From Inia geoffrensis (Eukaryota; Chordata; Mammalia; Artiodactyla; Iniidae): a DNA stretch of 64,000 bases. Numbering within the stretch: position 1 is the stretch's first letter; each line of letters opens with the position of its first letter. The notes under the pieces were generated by a model. That model had not been told where the DNA came from. It ran no database searches and saw only the letters and a list, made by a program, of their open reading frames with translations. This document shows, one piece after another, positions 46,320 to 59,249 of this stretch. The stretch is from contig CM070903.1 in assembly GCA_036417435.1 (NCBI GenBank), positions 88,805,001 to 88,869,000 on the forward strand, read 5' to 3'. Both the position numbers and the translations under genes were made by a program.

Positions 46320-47540
46320 AGGAACATAAAAACATGTAGGAAACCCTTTTTTCCTGACCAAGCCTGCTTTTCAAAATCTCTTGTGCTGCTGCAGACCCCA
46401 AAGTCACATATTTGGGTGTCAGGAACTGAATATGGAGTCTTCTTCCCTTGACATTCCTGCTGGGAAAATCCTATCCCCTTCTATCTGCCCAGGTACCCCA
46501 GAGAGTTGTATGTCTCTGCCTGAGTAGAGAGAAGATCACACACATGGAGATGTAAAACAGGAAAATCCATTAATATATTTTAAAAATGCTTCCTGTGATA
46601 ACAGAATTCATGTTGAGACAAGAAGCTTCACAAAGCCTTAGCTTCCCAGAGGACAGAAAACATTTCATGGGGAAAATGGAAAGAAACCCAGTACCAAGTG
46701 TTAGGACATGAGGATATGGTTTTCTCTCAAATTTCCCAGGCAGTTTGTGCTGTTGTCTTCCATGTGACCCCTCACTCTACCCATTTAACTTACTTCCCCG
46801 ACAATGGAAACATAGCAGGGCATATACCAGGTTTGTGAAATCAAGCTTCTATAATTCTCTTTGTGAGGAGCAAATGGAAATAAATCGAGCTAATTAATAT
46901 AAGGGTTTGTAAGAACTGACAGGCCATGCTATAAAACACAATTTGGAAAAGGGGAAACAAATCTTTGCGTTTGGTGCTTAGGATCGAGTCCAGGATCGTG
47001 ACATGGGGTTTCCTTTTCAGCTTTCTTCTTTTTTCTTTTTAACTTGGCAGGGAAATGTGGCCTAGATATTTCAGCTTGAATGAACCAGACAGGGTGATCC
47101 ATGGAGTTGCTGATCGTTTTTGCTCCATGTGGCTGCAAAGCCAGGCACCTAATTGTGCGCTCTGGAAATAATCATGGTGTAACACGTCCTTTTAAAAGGG
47201 AGGCTGGTTTCCTTGCTGCCAAAATGACGGATGTCTGGTAATTTAACTTTGCCAATATTGGTAGATAGTTATTGGCTTTAATTTATGACTAATAATTGGC
47301 ACAAAGAGAAAATTTGATTTTCTAGCCTATTTGCTCCTTCATAGATCCTTAGGCATTTAAAGTGGGTGAGTTGATGTGTACTCTGCTCTCTTCATCATCT
47401 TTCCACGTTTCCACGTGACTGGGCCAGGTTTTCTATCAAGGAGAGCAGAGAATAGGAATACTTACTTTAATATGCTGGTGAAACTTTTTCCTTTTACTGA
47501 ATGGCTTAGAAATTGACACTTTTTTTCAGAGACAAAAACT
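46320..47540. other. Unique sequence, candidate conserved non-coding
   Basis: A long repeat-free stretch. 46840-47340 is AT-rich with homeobox-type TAATTA/TTTATGAC and NFI-type 'ttggcaca' motifs and no ORF. It is possibly regulatory, by inference only. Confidence 0.35.
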
Positions 47541-47549
47541 CAACTCCAT

Positions 47550-48110
47550 CTACCTTGAGCAAAAAAGTGAATTTATTGAGTCATATAACAGGAAAATGCA
47601 GCCAGCAGTGGATTAGCTTCAGGCACAGCTAGATCTAGGGGTTCAAACATTATCATCCAGGCCATTTCCCTCTCTCTACCTTTTTGTCTGTCCTTGTCTC
47701 TTCCATAGGCAGGTTCCCTTCATGTGGTAGGCAAGATGGGTGACAGTAGCCCTAGGCCCATCCTCTCCCGCTTAGCAGCCCTGAGTGAAAATAGAACATT
47801 TCTCTTCTATCGTCCTGACATTGCCCTCAGAGAAAGTGCTCATTTGCTGTGCTTGGTTCATGAGTTCATCTTTGAACTCGTCCTTGTGACCGGGGTAGGT
47901 ACACGTGAACTGGAGAGTCTGTCCAACACTCATCCCTGTGGTGGAAATGGCAGGTCCTAACCACAGAGAAAGTTCCTTTATGTCTAATTGGCTGTAATTC
48001 AGTCATATGGCCAACCCTGAATCACACACCTGACCAAGGGGATGTGGTGCTCTGATTGGCCAGGACTGAGTCACCTGTGTCAGCTCTGGAGACAGAGACA
48101 TAGGACAAGA
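47550..48110 (+). repeat. Old interspersed repeat, family not assigned
   Basis: 'gaatttattgagtcatataa', 'aggcacagctagatctaggg' and 'gctctgattggccaggactg' follow a widely dispersed mammalian repeat. The ORF at 47724-47960 (+) lies within it and is not a gene. Confidence 0.5.
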
Positions 48111-48329
48111 ACTGAGAGTGAAGAGGGGCGGGGGTGCCCCAAGTAAATTGGGACACTGGCAGAGGGAGAGCAGAAGTTGGCTAGCTGAAACAAAAACTAT
48201 GAAGAGACTACTTCAATAATAGCTTGCACTTACTGTCTAAACCTTTGGAGGTTGGATTTGTTTTTTCTGTGACATTATATTGAAACCTAAGGAAACGTAA
48301 GTTTACCCTGGTTACAAATCCCTATATTT

Positions 48330-48535
48330 AGAGAGTGTTTTTGATTTTACAGAGTTCTTCCTCCAACCCTAATAACAACCCCATGGAGTTTGTAACTATT
48401 CCCATTCTACAGGTGAGGAAACTAAGATACAGAGAAGTTAACTAACCCCACACTACACAACTAGCAACCAGAGGAGCCAGGGCTCAAACCCAGGCTGACC
48501 CTACAGCCCTTGCATTTTCCACTGTGCCCTGTGAG
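48330..48535 (-). repeat. MIR SINE relic, antisense
   Basis: 'cccattctacaggtgaggaa', 'agagaagttaactaacccca' and 'ccagggctcaaacccaggct' are the MIR complement in order. Confidence 0.85.
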
Positions 48536-48539
48536 AGAG

Positions 48540-49610
48540 AAAGACGGCTCATAGAAAGCCGTTCCAGTGTGAATAGGAGCAGGGCACAGATTCAACAGAC
48601 AGTTCAGAGGAGCTGTTAGCAGTAGACTCTGGTGACTCACTGATGGTAGGTGGAGGCTGAGGTGGAGGTGAAGGAGAGAAGGTGGCTCAGCCTTCAGCTT
48701 GGGTGACGGCTGGGGTGATGCTGCTGCCATTAATTTAGATAGAGCTCACAGGCTGAGATGATTCCCAGCTTCTCAGGTACATCCCCCCTCTGCACCTCAG
48801 TTCTTGAGCCATTCCTGATGACACCCAAGAGGTGACCACCTCCCTTTTCCCCATGCCCTCCCCTATCTTGTGGGGCTCCTTCTTCCAGGCCTGGGATCCA
48901 GTGGTCTGGCTAGCTTTGGCTTTTACGGTGGTCTAGGGGTCTGGCCTGTATGTCTTCTCCCAGAGTTCTCCAGGACTCAGGCTTCTTTGCTGCCAGAGGG
49001 ACGCTGAGAGTGAATCCTGATGATTGGGTGGCCTGAGTTTCAGCACACAATACGCTACCTCAGTTTCCCCTCCTTAGTCTTAGCACTCCAGCGCTGCTTG
49101 AGGACCTGTCCAGTGGCTGAGCCTTGGTGTCCTACTCAACTCTTGCAATCCCCTTCTGTCTGATTTTCTGGCATGTTGGTTATGGTCATACCTCACGTGG
49201 ACCAATACCCCTCAGGGATGATCTATCATCCTGACTCCTGAATATTGGCCACAGTCTGGATGTCCCAGAGCATTACTCTGCTGGACTGTCTACCTGGCCG
49301 GGGGCCACTGGGCTTACCTCTTCCAAGAGTCTTAGATGCTGCTTCCCCATGTTGGTGTCCCTGCCAGAGGTATTAGGTCTATTCCTGTTCCCTTTGCTGA
49401 TCAGACTCTTCCCACCTTGGAGCTTTTGCCCTGGCTGCCCCACTGTCGGCAGTGCTCTGCTCCCTAGTCTGGTTGGCTTTTCCTTGCCGTTCAGATTGAG
49501 CCTAAACGTCATGTTCCTATTCAATGTTGCCTGTCCTCTTCCCATCTCTTTCTAGATCCTCACCCCATTTCTTGTTCCTCATCACACTATATATTTGGAA
49601 TTCTTTTATT
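48540..49610. other. Unclassified sequence, moderately GC-rich
   Basis: No exon recognised. Several short ORFs on both strands lack family features. It could include an old LTR relic, but I cannot show it. Confidence 0.35.
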
Positions 49611-49619
49611 TGAGTCTTT

Positions 49620-49770
49620 GCTTCTTATCTGTTTCCTCATTAGAATCAAAGCTCCTGGAGGGCAGGGATCTCCCCTCTTATGCTCACTGTTATATTGGAA
49701 GACCTGGAACAGGCCCTGTGATACAGGAAGTGCTCAAGGAACTACTTATGGAATGTTACTGAATGAATCT
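49620..49770 (+). repeat. L2-like 3' end
   Basis: 'gctcctggagggcagggatc', 'ggaacaggccctgtg' and 'tgttactgaatgaat' match the L2 3' tail pattern. A related stretch follows at about 49950-50150. Confidence 0.65.
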
Positions 49771-50159
49771 TGATTGCTGAGCTCATATCATGTCTGGTCT
49801 ATACCAGTGAGAGAAGATGTGATGGATTTTGTGCAGGCCAAATTGAAAGACTGTCCACTTGGAGCTGTCTAACGCTCTCTGCCGGGAACTGTCCACCTGG
49901 TCTGTCAGGCAGACTACTAGATTCAGCTTGGAATTGCCCTCTCAGAAACCTTCCCTTGCCTTGACTCCCAAAGCAGTACTAGGCACCTCTTTTTCCTTGC
50001 TCTGGGAGCACCTCTTTCCAACCTTTAATTATCCACCTGTCGCACAGCATTGTATACTTGTACCTGTATTCCTCCCCAGCTAGACTGTGACCTTTTTGCT
50101 AGCAGGAATTCTGTGGGGTTTGTCTTTGGACCTGGTGTCTCATATAGAGTTACAATTCA

Positions 50160-51840
50160 ATTCCACAGTTATTTGTGTGGGAATATATAGGTTGGTGAAT
50201 GTGTTAATAAACCAGATGTATGAATCTGATATTCAAGAGATAAGTCAGGGTTAGTGATGCAATAATAAAATCAAGTAATTAACAGCCATTTATCCAAAAA
50301 CAATGTCACTGAAAAACCTTTGAAACTTTGCCCAGTCATGTGCAGAAGAGCTCAAGTAATCATTATTGTGTCAAATTAAGTCCATCTGAGCCATTCTCCA
50401 ATCACATGCTCCTATTCATAAGCCTAGAATAGAAATTCAGAATTGTGTCCTGACCCACTGGAGGTAACTCCAGAGTCATGGTTGTGACATTCTCAGCTCT
50501 TGAACAACTCTATTTTCATCTACCCCGAGTTATAGTCACTAGCTCTTGAGAGTCTCAGCCTCATTAATCATAAAAGCGTCTGTGCAGGGGAGGCACCTAC
50601 CTCATCCTGCCCACATGTAGATTAATGACGCACAACATGAGGGTTAGCTCAGGCTCGTTCTTTTTACTTTTGATTCATTGATGGGTTTATTCTGTACTTT
50701 GCTCACTGTGTTATCACAGATTTAAGACCTAAAGACATAATTCATTTGGTAATTTTATGTAATGTCACCCCTGAGATGAAATTTTCATTGTGAAAGAAAA
50801 TTCATTGTTTATTCACCAACCATTTTTAAGTTGTGTATTGCATCGCAGGCATTGTGCTAGGGTTTGCGGACAAGGATGAGTATGATGCGTCCTTGTCTTT
50901 GAGGAGCAGATAGTCTGAAGGGTGATGCAAGACAAGAGGGCAGATGCTTTCAGTCTCATTTGGTGAGGGCCACGGTAGGGTAAAGTCTTGGGGGATGAAT
51001 ACAAGCAGGTCAGATAAAGGATAGAGGGCAGGGAGGGAATAGCAAGAACAAAAAACAGGAAAGCGTGGACTGGGAGTGGCATGAGACCAAGCCAGAGCCG
51101 TCTCTGGACCCCACAAGGCACTTGAATTTTAACCTGTAGACCAGTGTTTTTCAAAACATATTTGAAGGAGTACTTGTTCTGTGTGATGATAATGCTCTTG
51201 CATGGTAAAAGGGTTTCCTGTTTAACTAAGTTTGGGGAACACTGATTTATAGGACAGTATTAATACTGTTCAGTTGGTTCCTGTTTTTCTCGAGTGCTGT
51301 GCACCGTCCTGTGACAGGCGAGGGGGACAGAGGGGAACAATACATACGGTCCTGTGCTCGTGGGGCTTGTAGGCCAACGAGGAAGACAGGAATTAAGCAA
51401 ATGGCTACAAATGATTTCTTAAGTCTATACAAGTAGGAACATCCCAGAAAGGAGTTTGTGTTATAGCATATAAGCTAAGAGGTTAATAAGAACAAGAATT
51501 AACATTCTTTTAGTCCATGCTATCAGCCAGACATTGGGCTAAGGGCTTCACAATCATTATTACGTTTAAACAAGGCTAATTGGGGCAGTATGCTGGGTGC
51601 TTTTTGCATTTCCTGATGTTGGACATAGTCATAGGGCATAGGGTTTGACCACAGGACTGTTTTTTCACAGATCATTCATTCACTCGTTTTAGCATCGGGA
51701 ACCATTGAAGGGTTCTCAACTGAGGAGAGATATGGTCAAGTTTAATTTTCCAAATGGCAGGAAACGTACTTTGTCATCCTAGTGACTCAAAAATGGTCAG
51801 AAGCTTTAGAAAGAGTTTAGGGACCTTCAACCTTGCCAGT
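50160..51840. other. Mostly unique, with old dispersed-repeat fragments
   Basis: 50830-50940 and 51290-51420 both carry the 'gcaggcattgtgctagggtt...' / 'cttgtaggccaacgaggaag' pattern of an old mammalian repeat. 51640-51800 is similar. No gene is seen. Confidence 0.4.
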
Positions 51841-51855
51841 GCATAAGACTTACCT

Positions 51856-52153
51856 GGGCTTCCCCGGTGGCGCAGTGGTTAAGAATCTGCCTGCCAATGC
51901 AGGGGACACAGGTTCGAGCCCTGGTCTGGGAAGATCCCACATGCCACAGAGCAACTAAGCCCGTGCGCCACAACTACTGAGCCCGTGAGCCACAACTACT
52001 GAAATCAGTGCGCCTAGAGCCCATGCTTTGCAACAAGAGAAGCCATCGCAATGAGGAGGCCACGTACCACAACAAAGAGTAGCCCCCACTCGCCGCAACT
52101 AGAGAAAGCCCATGCACAGCAACGAAGACCCAATGCAGCCAAAAAAAAAAAAA
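51856..52153 (+). mobile_element. CHR-type SINE (long form)
   Basis: The head 'gggcttccccggtggcgcag', then 'ccacaactactgagccc' sub-repeats, ending 'cgaagacccaatgcagcc' and A15. The perfect 11-bp duplication is 'aagacttacct' (51845-51855, 52154-52164). Confidence 0.96.
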
Positions 52154-52374
52154 AAGACTTACCTTTGTTTTCCAAAATACTGACCTATTAAATCTGAGTT
52201 TCCTGGAGGGCAGTCTGTAGCTCGTGGATACATAGGAAACTGGTAATATTGTCTACCTCTGAGGCGAGGTCCTGGGTGACTCTGTGACAGAGACAGGAGG
52301 AAGGCTCTTCACTGTAAAGTGGTGAACCGTGGTTACACATTACCTGCTACAAAATAAATGTGGAAATTTAAAAA

Positions 52375-52425
52375 ATCTCCATGGATGATCCAGATGTAGC
52401 AAGGATTGAGAACCACTAGTAGAGT
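52375..52425. repeat. MER5-like terminus
   Basis: 'atgatccagatgtagcaagg' followed by 'attgagaaccact' is the end of a MER5-type hAT element. The 5' part probably lies before the SINE at 51830. Confidence 0.5.
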
Positions 52426-52609
52426 TAATTAGTGAATTAAAAACAAAATAGTGTGAAACAAGTAATTAAGATTTTCTATTATAAATAAGAAGTGCTAGAA
52501 TAAATTTGAGCATTAGGAGGATATCAGCCATAAAGAAAGCAACTTTCTAGTGATGGCACAGAGAAGTCAGACCATGAAGGGTTAATAAGACAGAAAAACT
52601 GGGAGTGGA

Positions 52610-52840
52610 GGCCAAAGGCTAGAAGCTGTTTTCTGGGAGAACCCTGACCCCTCTACTCACTAGCTGATTAACTGTGGGACTTGGGAAAGTTTCTGAGTCC
52701 CCTGGATTCCTAACTGTAAGGCAAGAATAATATTAACCTTAGAGGTTGGTTAGGAAAATCAAATGAAACAATGAGTGAAGGTTTTACACATAGACACGCA
52801 TGCACACGCACACAGCATTTAGCATAGTGCCTCGTGCAAT
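52610..52840 (+). repeat. MIR SINE relic
   Basis: 'ctcactagctgattaactgt', 'ggattcctaactgtaaggca' and 'gcatttagcatagtgcc' follow MIR order. Confidence 0.75.
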
Positions 52841-52849
52841 GTGAGGGTA

Positions 52850-53740
52850 GATCTGGACATTTTGGTTGGGAGAGCAGAAAGCTGAAATTACAAAAGTGGA
52901 GATAGATCAAGATCCTGTAGAAAATAGAAGGGGAGGGGAGCAAAATCATCAGCTGAAAGGGTTTCTTGGAAAGGAGGAGGACCCCTTTCCTCTGGTGGGG
53001 AGGGGAAGGAAGGAGAGGCTGAGCCACTATAGAGGTGATTTGGCAACAGAGACATTTTGAGAGGGAGGAGGGAAGCTGAAGGAGACAAGGATAAGAACCC
53101 TCACTCCTCTTCTCTGCAAAGAAAGAGGCAAGCTGAGAATTGCATAAAATGTTTCAAGTGCCAACAACATTTGATGCACAAAAGCCACATTTTTGGTGAA
53201 AATAAATTGGTACCAGTCATCATATCTGAATACAAATATAGGCAGCCTCCTTACTGTGTCACCTCCCTGCTCCTCCTCTTTTTTTTTTTTACTGCATTAC
53301 CTCTGGCACAGATACCTTCAAGGGTCATTTATTCATTCAGACCTTTTATTTTGAGCCTACTGTGTGACAGGTCCCAGACCAGGGAGGTCCTCATTCTGAG
53401 GGTGGTAGAGGGCAGTGGTGGTGTGGAGGCATGAGGGAGAAAAGCACAGTTAACCTCTTCTTGTGCATGGTGTGTGAACTTAGCAACTCAGAGAAGGCTG
53501 GGTGTTTCCAGGGCAGGAATTGTGTGGGTTTCTATTTGCATGGGTGTGTTGACTCCTGCTTATTTCCCCAGATGAGCTGATTGAGATGGGACTATGAATC
53601 TACTTGAGTAGACATGTCCCATTTGGCCTGAGAAAGATACTGGCACACTGTGTCAAAAAGCCTGGAAAAGAATATGTTGGGGAAAAAAAAAAAGAATATG
53701 TTGAGTCAAATTTTAAAAAAATTTCTGAAACATAATTATC
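52850..53740. other. Unique sequence
   Basis: Purine-rich to about 53120. A poly-T at 53280-53291. No exon recognised. Confidence 0.4.
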
Positions 53741-53749
53741 CGCTTTCTT

Positions 53750-54076
53750 TTTTAAAAAATTAATTTATTTATATTTTGGTTGCGTTGGGTCTTAGTTGCT
53801 GTGCGCAGGCTTTCTCCAGTTGCATCGAGCGGGGGCTACTCTTTGTTGTGGTGCGCAAACTTCTCATCACAGTGGCTTTTCTTGTTGCAGAGCATGGGCT
53901 CTAGGTGCGTGGGCTCAGTAGTTGTGGATCGTGGGCTCTAGAGTGCAGGCCCAGTAGTTGTGGCGCACAGGCTTAGTTGTTCCATGGCATCTTGGATCTT
54001 CCCGGACCAGAGCTTGAACCCGTGTCCCCTGCATTGGCAGGCGGATTCTTAACCACTGTGCCACCAGAGAAGTCCC
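53750..54076 (-). mobile_element. CHR-type SINE (long form)
   Basis: 'ttaatttatttatattttgg' tail, 'gcgagcgggggctactcttt'-type body, ending 'gccaccagagaagtccct'. Flanks 'cgctttctt' and 'gcactttctt'. Confidence 0.9.
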
Positions 54077-54689
54077 TGCACTTTCTTAACAAGGAGGACA
54101 GTAGTGTTCAATCCTTTCAGACCCAATGTCCCCTTCATAGCCAATATCAATACTTTACTATTCTGAAATGAGATCTATAGATGATATAACCTACCTACAT
54201 ATGTTTAAAAAATATAATGCCCGAACTGTATTATATAGAAGAAATTAAAGTTGAGTAAATTCTCATTAAGTATGTAATTCTCCATGCGAATTCTTAGGCA
54301 TGGCCACATCAGTGGTACAGTGAAGTACACATGCTGACATTTATATGGATAGTCACGCTGGATGTGACAGCTGAAAACACAGGCTGATTTGGGTTTTATT
54401 ATATTGGTAACTCAGATACCACGTGCAGCTTTGCTGATGGTGATATACATTTCCAAAATGGTGAAGAACTTTTGATAAAGTTCTGAACAAAGCAAATACA
54501 CATTTCTCTCAATTTTCACAGTAGGTGCATTTTGGAAAATTCAACAAATATTGAAAAATGCAGAAGCCAGTCAAACACAAGATATTTTGTGTTCGTATGT
54601 AAAACAGTGTTTGATTTTAGCTCAGATCATTATTAACAGACTTTTCATCTACATGAATGTCCAGCGGGAACGTGGAAAGTTCCATGGCA

Positions 54690-54855
54690 CTCAGGGCAAT
54701 TGTTTGTTGTGTGGGACTTTCCTGCAAACTGCAGGACATCTGCCCCATCTGGCTGTCCACTCCAATCATGGTGACAGCCAAGAAACACCCGACAGGTTTC
54801 CAAAATGTCCACCAGGGGGTGGCCCCGTTCCCTTTGAGGATCACTGCTGTTTAAT
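54690..54855 (-). repeat. hAT-Charlie relic (MER20-like) with CTCF-like motif
   Basis: 'tgttgtgtgggactttcctg', 'aaactgcaggacatctg', 'ggtgacagccaagaaacacc' and 'ttgaggatcactgctg' match the complement of the MER20-type non-autonomous hAT element. It carries 'ccaccagggggtggc' (54809-54823), which resembles the CTCF core. Confidence 0.7.
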
Positions 54856-54869
54856 ATGTGACTAGAATT

Positions 54870-55720
54870 GAACTCTACACTAAGAGAAGCTCACTAAATG
54901 CTTGTTGGATAGAATGACTAAGAATCTTGCAGATCCTCACAACCATCATTTTGAACTTTAAGTCACACCATGGAGAGGCTGTAGATATAAATGGAAGATG
55001 TAGACAGGAATAGCCAAATGCTGCAATCTTGCAAGCCTATCCCAACTGGTTGGAAGTGGTTGCCTTTAACGCCATCCACAGAATAATTTCTGAGGTAGTG
55101 TTCAGCTTGTTTAGTCATTCAGGAACTATTTCTCGGGCATCTGAGCTAGGCAGTGTTCTAGGAGCTGGTGGTACAGTAATGAATAAAACAGACAGACTCA
55201 GACACTCATGGAGCTAAATTTTTCAGCTCACAGGGAATGGACATTAAAGGTGTCTGCAGTGGGATCAGAAGTCCACTAGCCAAAAATTACCTGAACAAGG
55301 AGAGTGATCTGTATCTCTACAAACCTAGGAACTCTCCTGGAATTTTTAAAAATTAAGTGTCTCATGTAAGTAAGTTCATTTTCATATACTTCGTTGTCTT
55401 CTCCTCGGAAAGGGAAACAGGAAACAAAACAAAACAAACAACTTTTAGTTAATTGAGAATTCTGATTGAGTTCTTGTTAACACAGTTATTCTATCATTTT
55501 ACAGGATGCATTAGAATTAATGACCACATATCACTTGACAAGAAATGAGGGCTTCGTCAAATCAGAAACAAGAATTTATCTAAAAGTAACTAAGACACCC
55601 GGACCCCTATCAAAACTTATGAACATCCTGTGTCTCTATGAAGACCTGGTCACCAACATTCCTGGGCAAGCCTTGAGAATAAGGCACACATCCCAAGCCA
55701 CTGAGTGAGAAGGCAGACTG
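54870..55720. other. Unique sequence with an old repeat-like stretch
   Basis: 55100-55230 follows the 'gttctaggagctggtggtac...' pattern of an old dispersed repeat. No exon seen. Confidence 0.4.
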
Positions 55721-55724
55721 TTAG

Positions 55725-55930
55725 TAAAAGCTGGGCTTTGAATCTGATCTCTTCTGGAGTCCTGGACCTGCCCCTTCTTGCTGTGCCTTTGTGATTTGGG
55801 TCTCTGTATCCTCATCTGCAAAGTGAGTGAATACCTACCTCCTTGGGTTATGTGACTAAGGGAAATAACGTTCCCAAGGCACTGAGCACGACACCTGGCA
55901 CAGGGTCGCTCAGGGTGCCTAAATTGTTAT
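55725..55930 (+). repeat. MIR SINE relic
   Basis: 'tgtatcctcatctgcaaagt', 'tacctacctccttgggttat' and 'gcacgacacctggcacaggg' follow MIR. Confidence 0.8.
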
Positions 55931-56274
55931 TACTTTTCTAGGAGAAGTAGGTTGAGGGCGGTTGGTTGGGTTCTCTCTTTTCTAGGTGAGCACTGTCACT
56001 CAGCAGCTGAGGTGGCCTGTTCTTGCATTATTGTCACTCCAGGAGAGGAGAGAACTTTTCCTTGCAAACTAATTTATGGTTTCATATACTTTATTGGATC
56101 TTAAAGATGGAAAGTACATTAAACATCTGTTCCAACCCCCTCATTGCATAGAGGAATAAGCTGAGTTCCAGAGAGGCCTAGTGATCTGGGGCTAGAAACA
56201 GTGTTTAGGATCCCAAGGACCAGGCCTCTAAGACCTATTAAACCCATAACATGACCCAGGGTTTTCCGATGTAT

Positions 56275-56420
56275 GAATGTAGGAGCACCTGTGTTAGGAT
56301 CACATGAGGAGCTTTTCAAAATGCATGTTCCTGCGTGCTACACCCCAACAATTTGATCCGAATCTCTAAAGATATGGGGCCTGGGAATCTGTATTGAGTA
56401 GGTCACACTTGGAATCAAGT
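56275..56420. repeat. MER5-like hAT relic
   Basis: 'ggatcacatgaggagctttt' and 'gggcctgggaatctgtattg' give the MER5-type order. Confidence 0.45.
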
Positions 56421-56639
56421 ACCATTCAAGCCGTGATCAGTTACCTTGACTTACATTATTATAAAATATGTCTGTGCCCAGTGCCACCTGGTGAAGACTT
56501 GGTCACAGTGGATTTCAAACGGGACCATAAATCAAGGGCTCTTGAACTATCTAACAATTTCAGCTATTGTTTCTATTAGTTTCTGCTTCAATTATCCAAT
56601 GAGCTTTTTCTATGCCGGGTTGGACCAGCTCTGTGGCTC

Positions 56640-56775
56640 TTGTGAGGTTTTGTAACTCAGTGTAGCTCTCTGCTCTTAAAAATGCCCAAGAAGTGAATTA
56701 ATGCATGTAAAGGCTTAGAACCATGCCTGGCTCATAGTAAGTACTCAGTAAACGTTAGTCATTAGTATTATCACT
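56640..56775 (+). repeat. MIR 3'-end relic
   Basis: 'atgtaaaggcttagaaccat', 'gcctggctcatagtaagtac' and 'cagtaaacgttagtcattag' are the MIR 3' half. Confidence 0.7.
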
Positions 56776-56779
56776 CATC

Positions 56780-59240
56780 AGAGCAGGGAGACCATCTGCA
56801 GAGAGGTGACACTGGTTTCTCTGACATGAGCCTAGGTCATATAGGGTCAGTGGCCATTTGATTAGCACAGATGTCTGGAGTTAGTCATTATGATAAAGGA
56901 AAAGGAAGATACCATCTAAGACTCTGTAAATGTGTAGCACAAATCATACTCCCTTATTGTTTGTTTTTCCTGCAAAGAGAATGTAAGATCACATATTATT
57001 CTGCTTTTGACAGTTTAAATTGCTGCTTGCACCAGCAAAAACTACTCACACCAGGATGATGGTTCAGTTAGAGGTTTATTTATTCTCCTGCAAATAACAG
57101 AGACAGACAAAGAACATAAGCCGTTGTATACTTCTTAGGTTGTTGTATATGATTTGTACATCTCCATATTTGAAGAGAGATACAGTTCTCATGAACATGG
57201 AGAATTTCAGCTACCAAAGAATTCGTAGAATTCACACTACCAAAGAATAAGTAGTTTGTAATTGAGAGAGTATGAAAATGAGTGAGGAAGTGGTTTCTCT
57301 AGCCTGGTGAAAGGGAGATGGTTCTTTTTTCCCTTGAGTAAAGCACCTGTTCAGTGCAAAAGAAAATGCGGAGCCAAGAATCCATGATGCCAGCATTTGG
57401 CAGTAACATCCCCTTTCATCTTCAGATCTCACAACAGTTTATGGGCACTAATTAAGTTACATCACACTCACACAACTCACACTGAATTCTATTTACTTTC
57501 TTTTTACTAAGGAAAACCAGGGCAGAGAATGTATAAAGTGTTATCTGAAGTTACAAAACTGGAATTTGAACGCAGTACCCAAATCCTCTGGCCCAGAGAG
57601 GGAGGGGGCCCAAATGGTGGCCCTGATGGTTGACTCATGGCTTTTATGGAGTAGGAAGTGATCTCCAGCAACTCTGAGAGGAAAGAGTAAGCTGGGGACT
57701 CAGGGACGGTCTGAGGGACCAAGGGTGGGGATCAGAGATCCTGATGTACAGTGAAGGTCCGTGCACCTGGCGTCTCTTACCACCACACTCCTCCTGGCTT
57801 AGCTTGTGTGTTCTTGAATGGATGCATTGAGATTGCAATTCATAGCAATCACTCTAGGTTCTTCTTGAGAGGTAGGCTGTGAGCCTTGAGTGGAGTGTGT
57901 GTGTGTCGGGCACTTGTTGTAAGGGTGAGAGGGGAGTGGTCTGCTATTGATGGACAGAAGAGGCCAGTCAGTTACCAAGTGAAGGGGCACCAGGAAGAAA
58001 ATCAAAGGGTAACAGGTTAAGTTACTCCTTCCCATTTACCATCATGACCCTATGTAAGAAGGAAGAAAAAACCAAGCATAGGCTGGGTCTGAGGTCAATC
58101 TCACATGGCCAACTGTGCTAGCTACTTCTAAGACATACCAGACCCAGACTTGTCCAGGACACAAAATAAATCTGTCTGGATCTATCACAACTTTTGAATT
58201 GGGACTAAAGGTAATTTAAAATAACTCACTTTTTTTGTTCACACCCTCTTAAGATGAGTTTTTAAAGATTCTGCATGAGTATTTTCACTTAGGTGGAACC
58301 AGAATTATAACATGGGAAGCCCCAGTAAAGGCGGCGAGTGCAAATTCAAGTAGGGGGTCTTAGGGGCTCAGAAAGTACCCTATTTCTGAGGTTGAATCAA
58401 ATACATAAAAACAGCAGAAAACCAATCATTTCTTCAAAGAGAGTTACATACCAAATTGCAGGGGAATTTATTAGCACATCTGAATCTGAAAACGAAGATT
58501 TATTATATATTTATAAGGCTGTTTCAAGTAGGAGGCAGAAGGAAAACATTCTAGTTGGTATCAGTTTTTATTCCAAATTGCATCAGTTCATTAAAAACAA
58601 ATAATTTACAAAGGAACTAGTCCATAACTCTAATAGAAAATTAATACAAATCATAAGTATATAAATATGTTTTTTTCATTAAGTGATATTAATACAGCTG
58701 CAAGAAACAGTTAATAAATATGACTGTATATATATGATGTTTATAGATGAGATTATGCTTACCTTCTTGCTAACACCAATGTTTTGGAAAATGTTAAGAT
58801 AATGCTACCTTTACTAAAAAACATGCAGCAAACGTAGTCTACCTAACATTCTATCTTCATTTCGGTAAGCTACAATATAATAGTAATTTATGTTCATGAT
58901 TTTGTGGTATCGAAAGATCCCCCAAATGTCTTTTAGTTATCAAAGAAAGATAAAATATCATTTGATACCGTTCTATTAAACTTTGTTATAGTTTTAATGG
59001 TGAGTTATTTTATGACCCTTTGAGTCTTGAAAATTTGGGAAATCACATATGGTATAGAAATGAATTCTCTTAATCAGAACATACAATTAACCAGAAAAAA
59101 TCCATCCTCTGAGCTTGCACTCTAACAGAAAATTTATGAAAAAGGAAACGTGGCCAGGGCAAAACATTTCCTCTTTTTATAAACCTTGAACTGCGTATGT
59201 CCTTCGCAAATTATACAGGGTCCCTTGGGCCTCAGAACTT
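56780..59240. other. Long repeat-poor unique stretch
   Basis: No gene or clear repeat recognised. 58600-59150 is very AT-rich with no ORF, and 57500-58000 has short ORFs without family features. Confidence 0.4.
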
Positions 59241-59249
59241 TCCACAAGC

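Noticed and set aside
54551..54865. 104-residue plus-strand ORF as a gene
   Set aside because: Most of it overlaps a MER20-like DNA-transposon relic.
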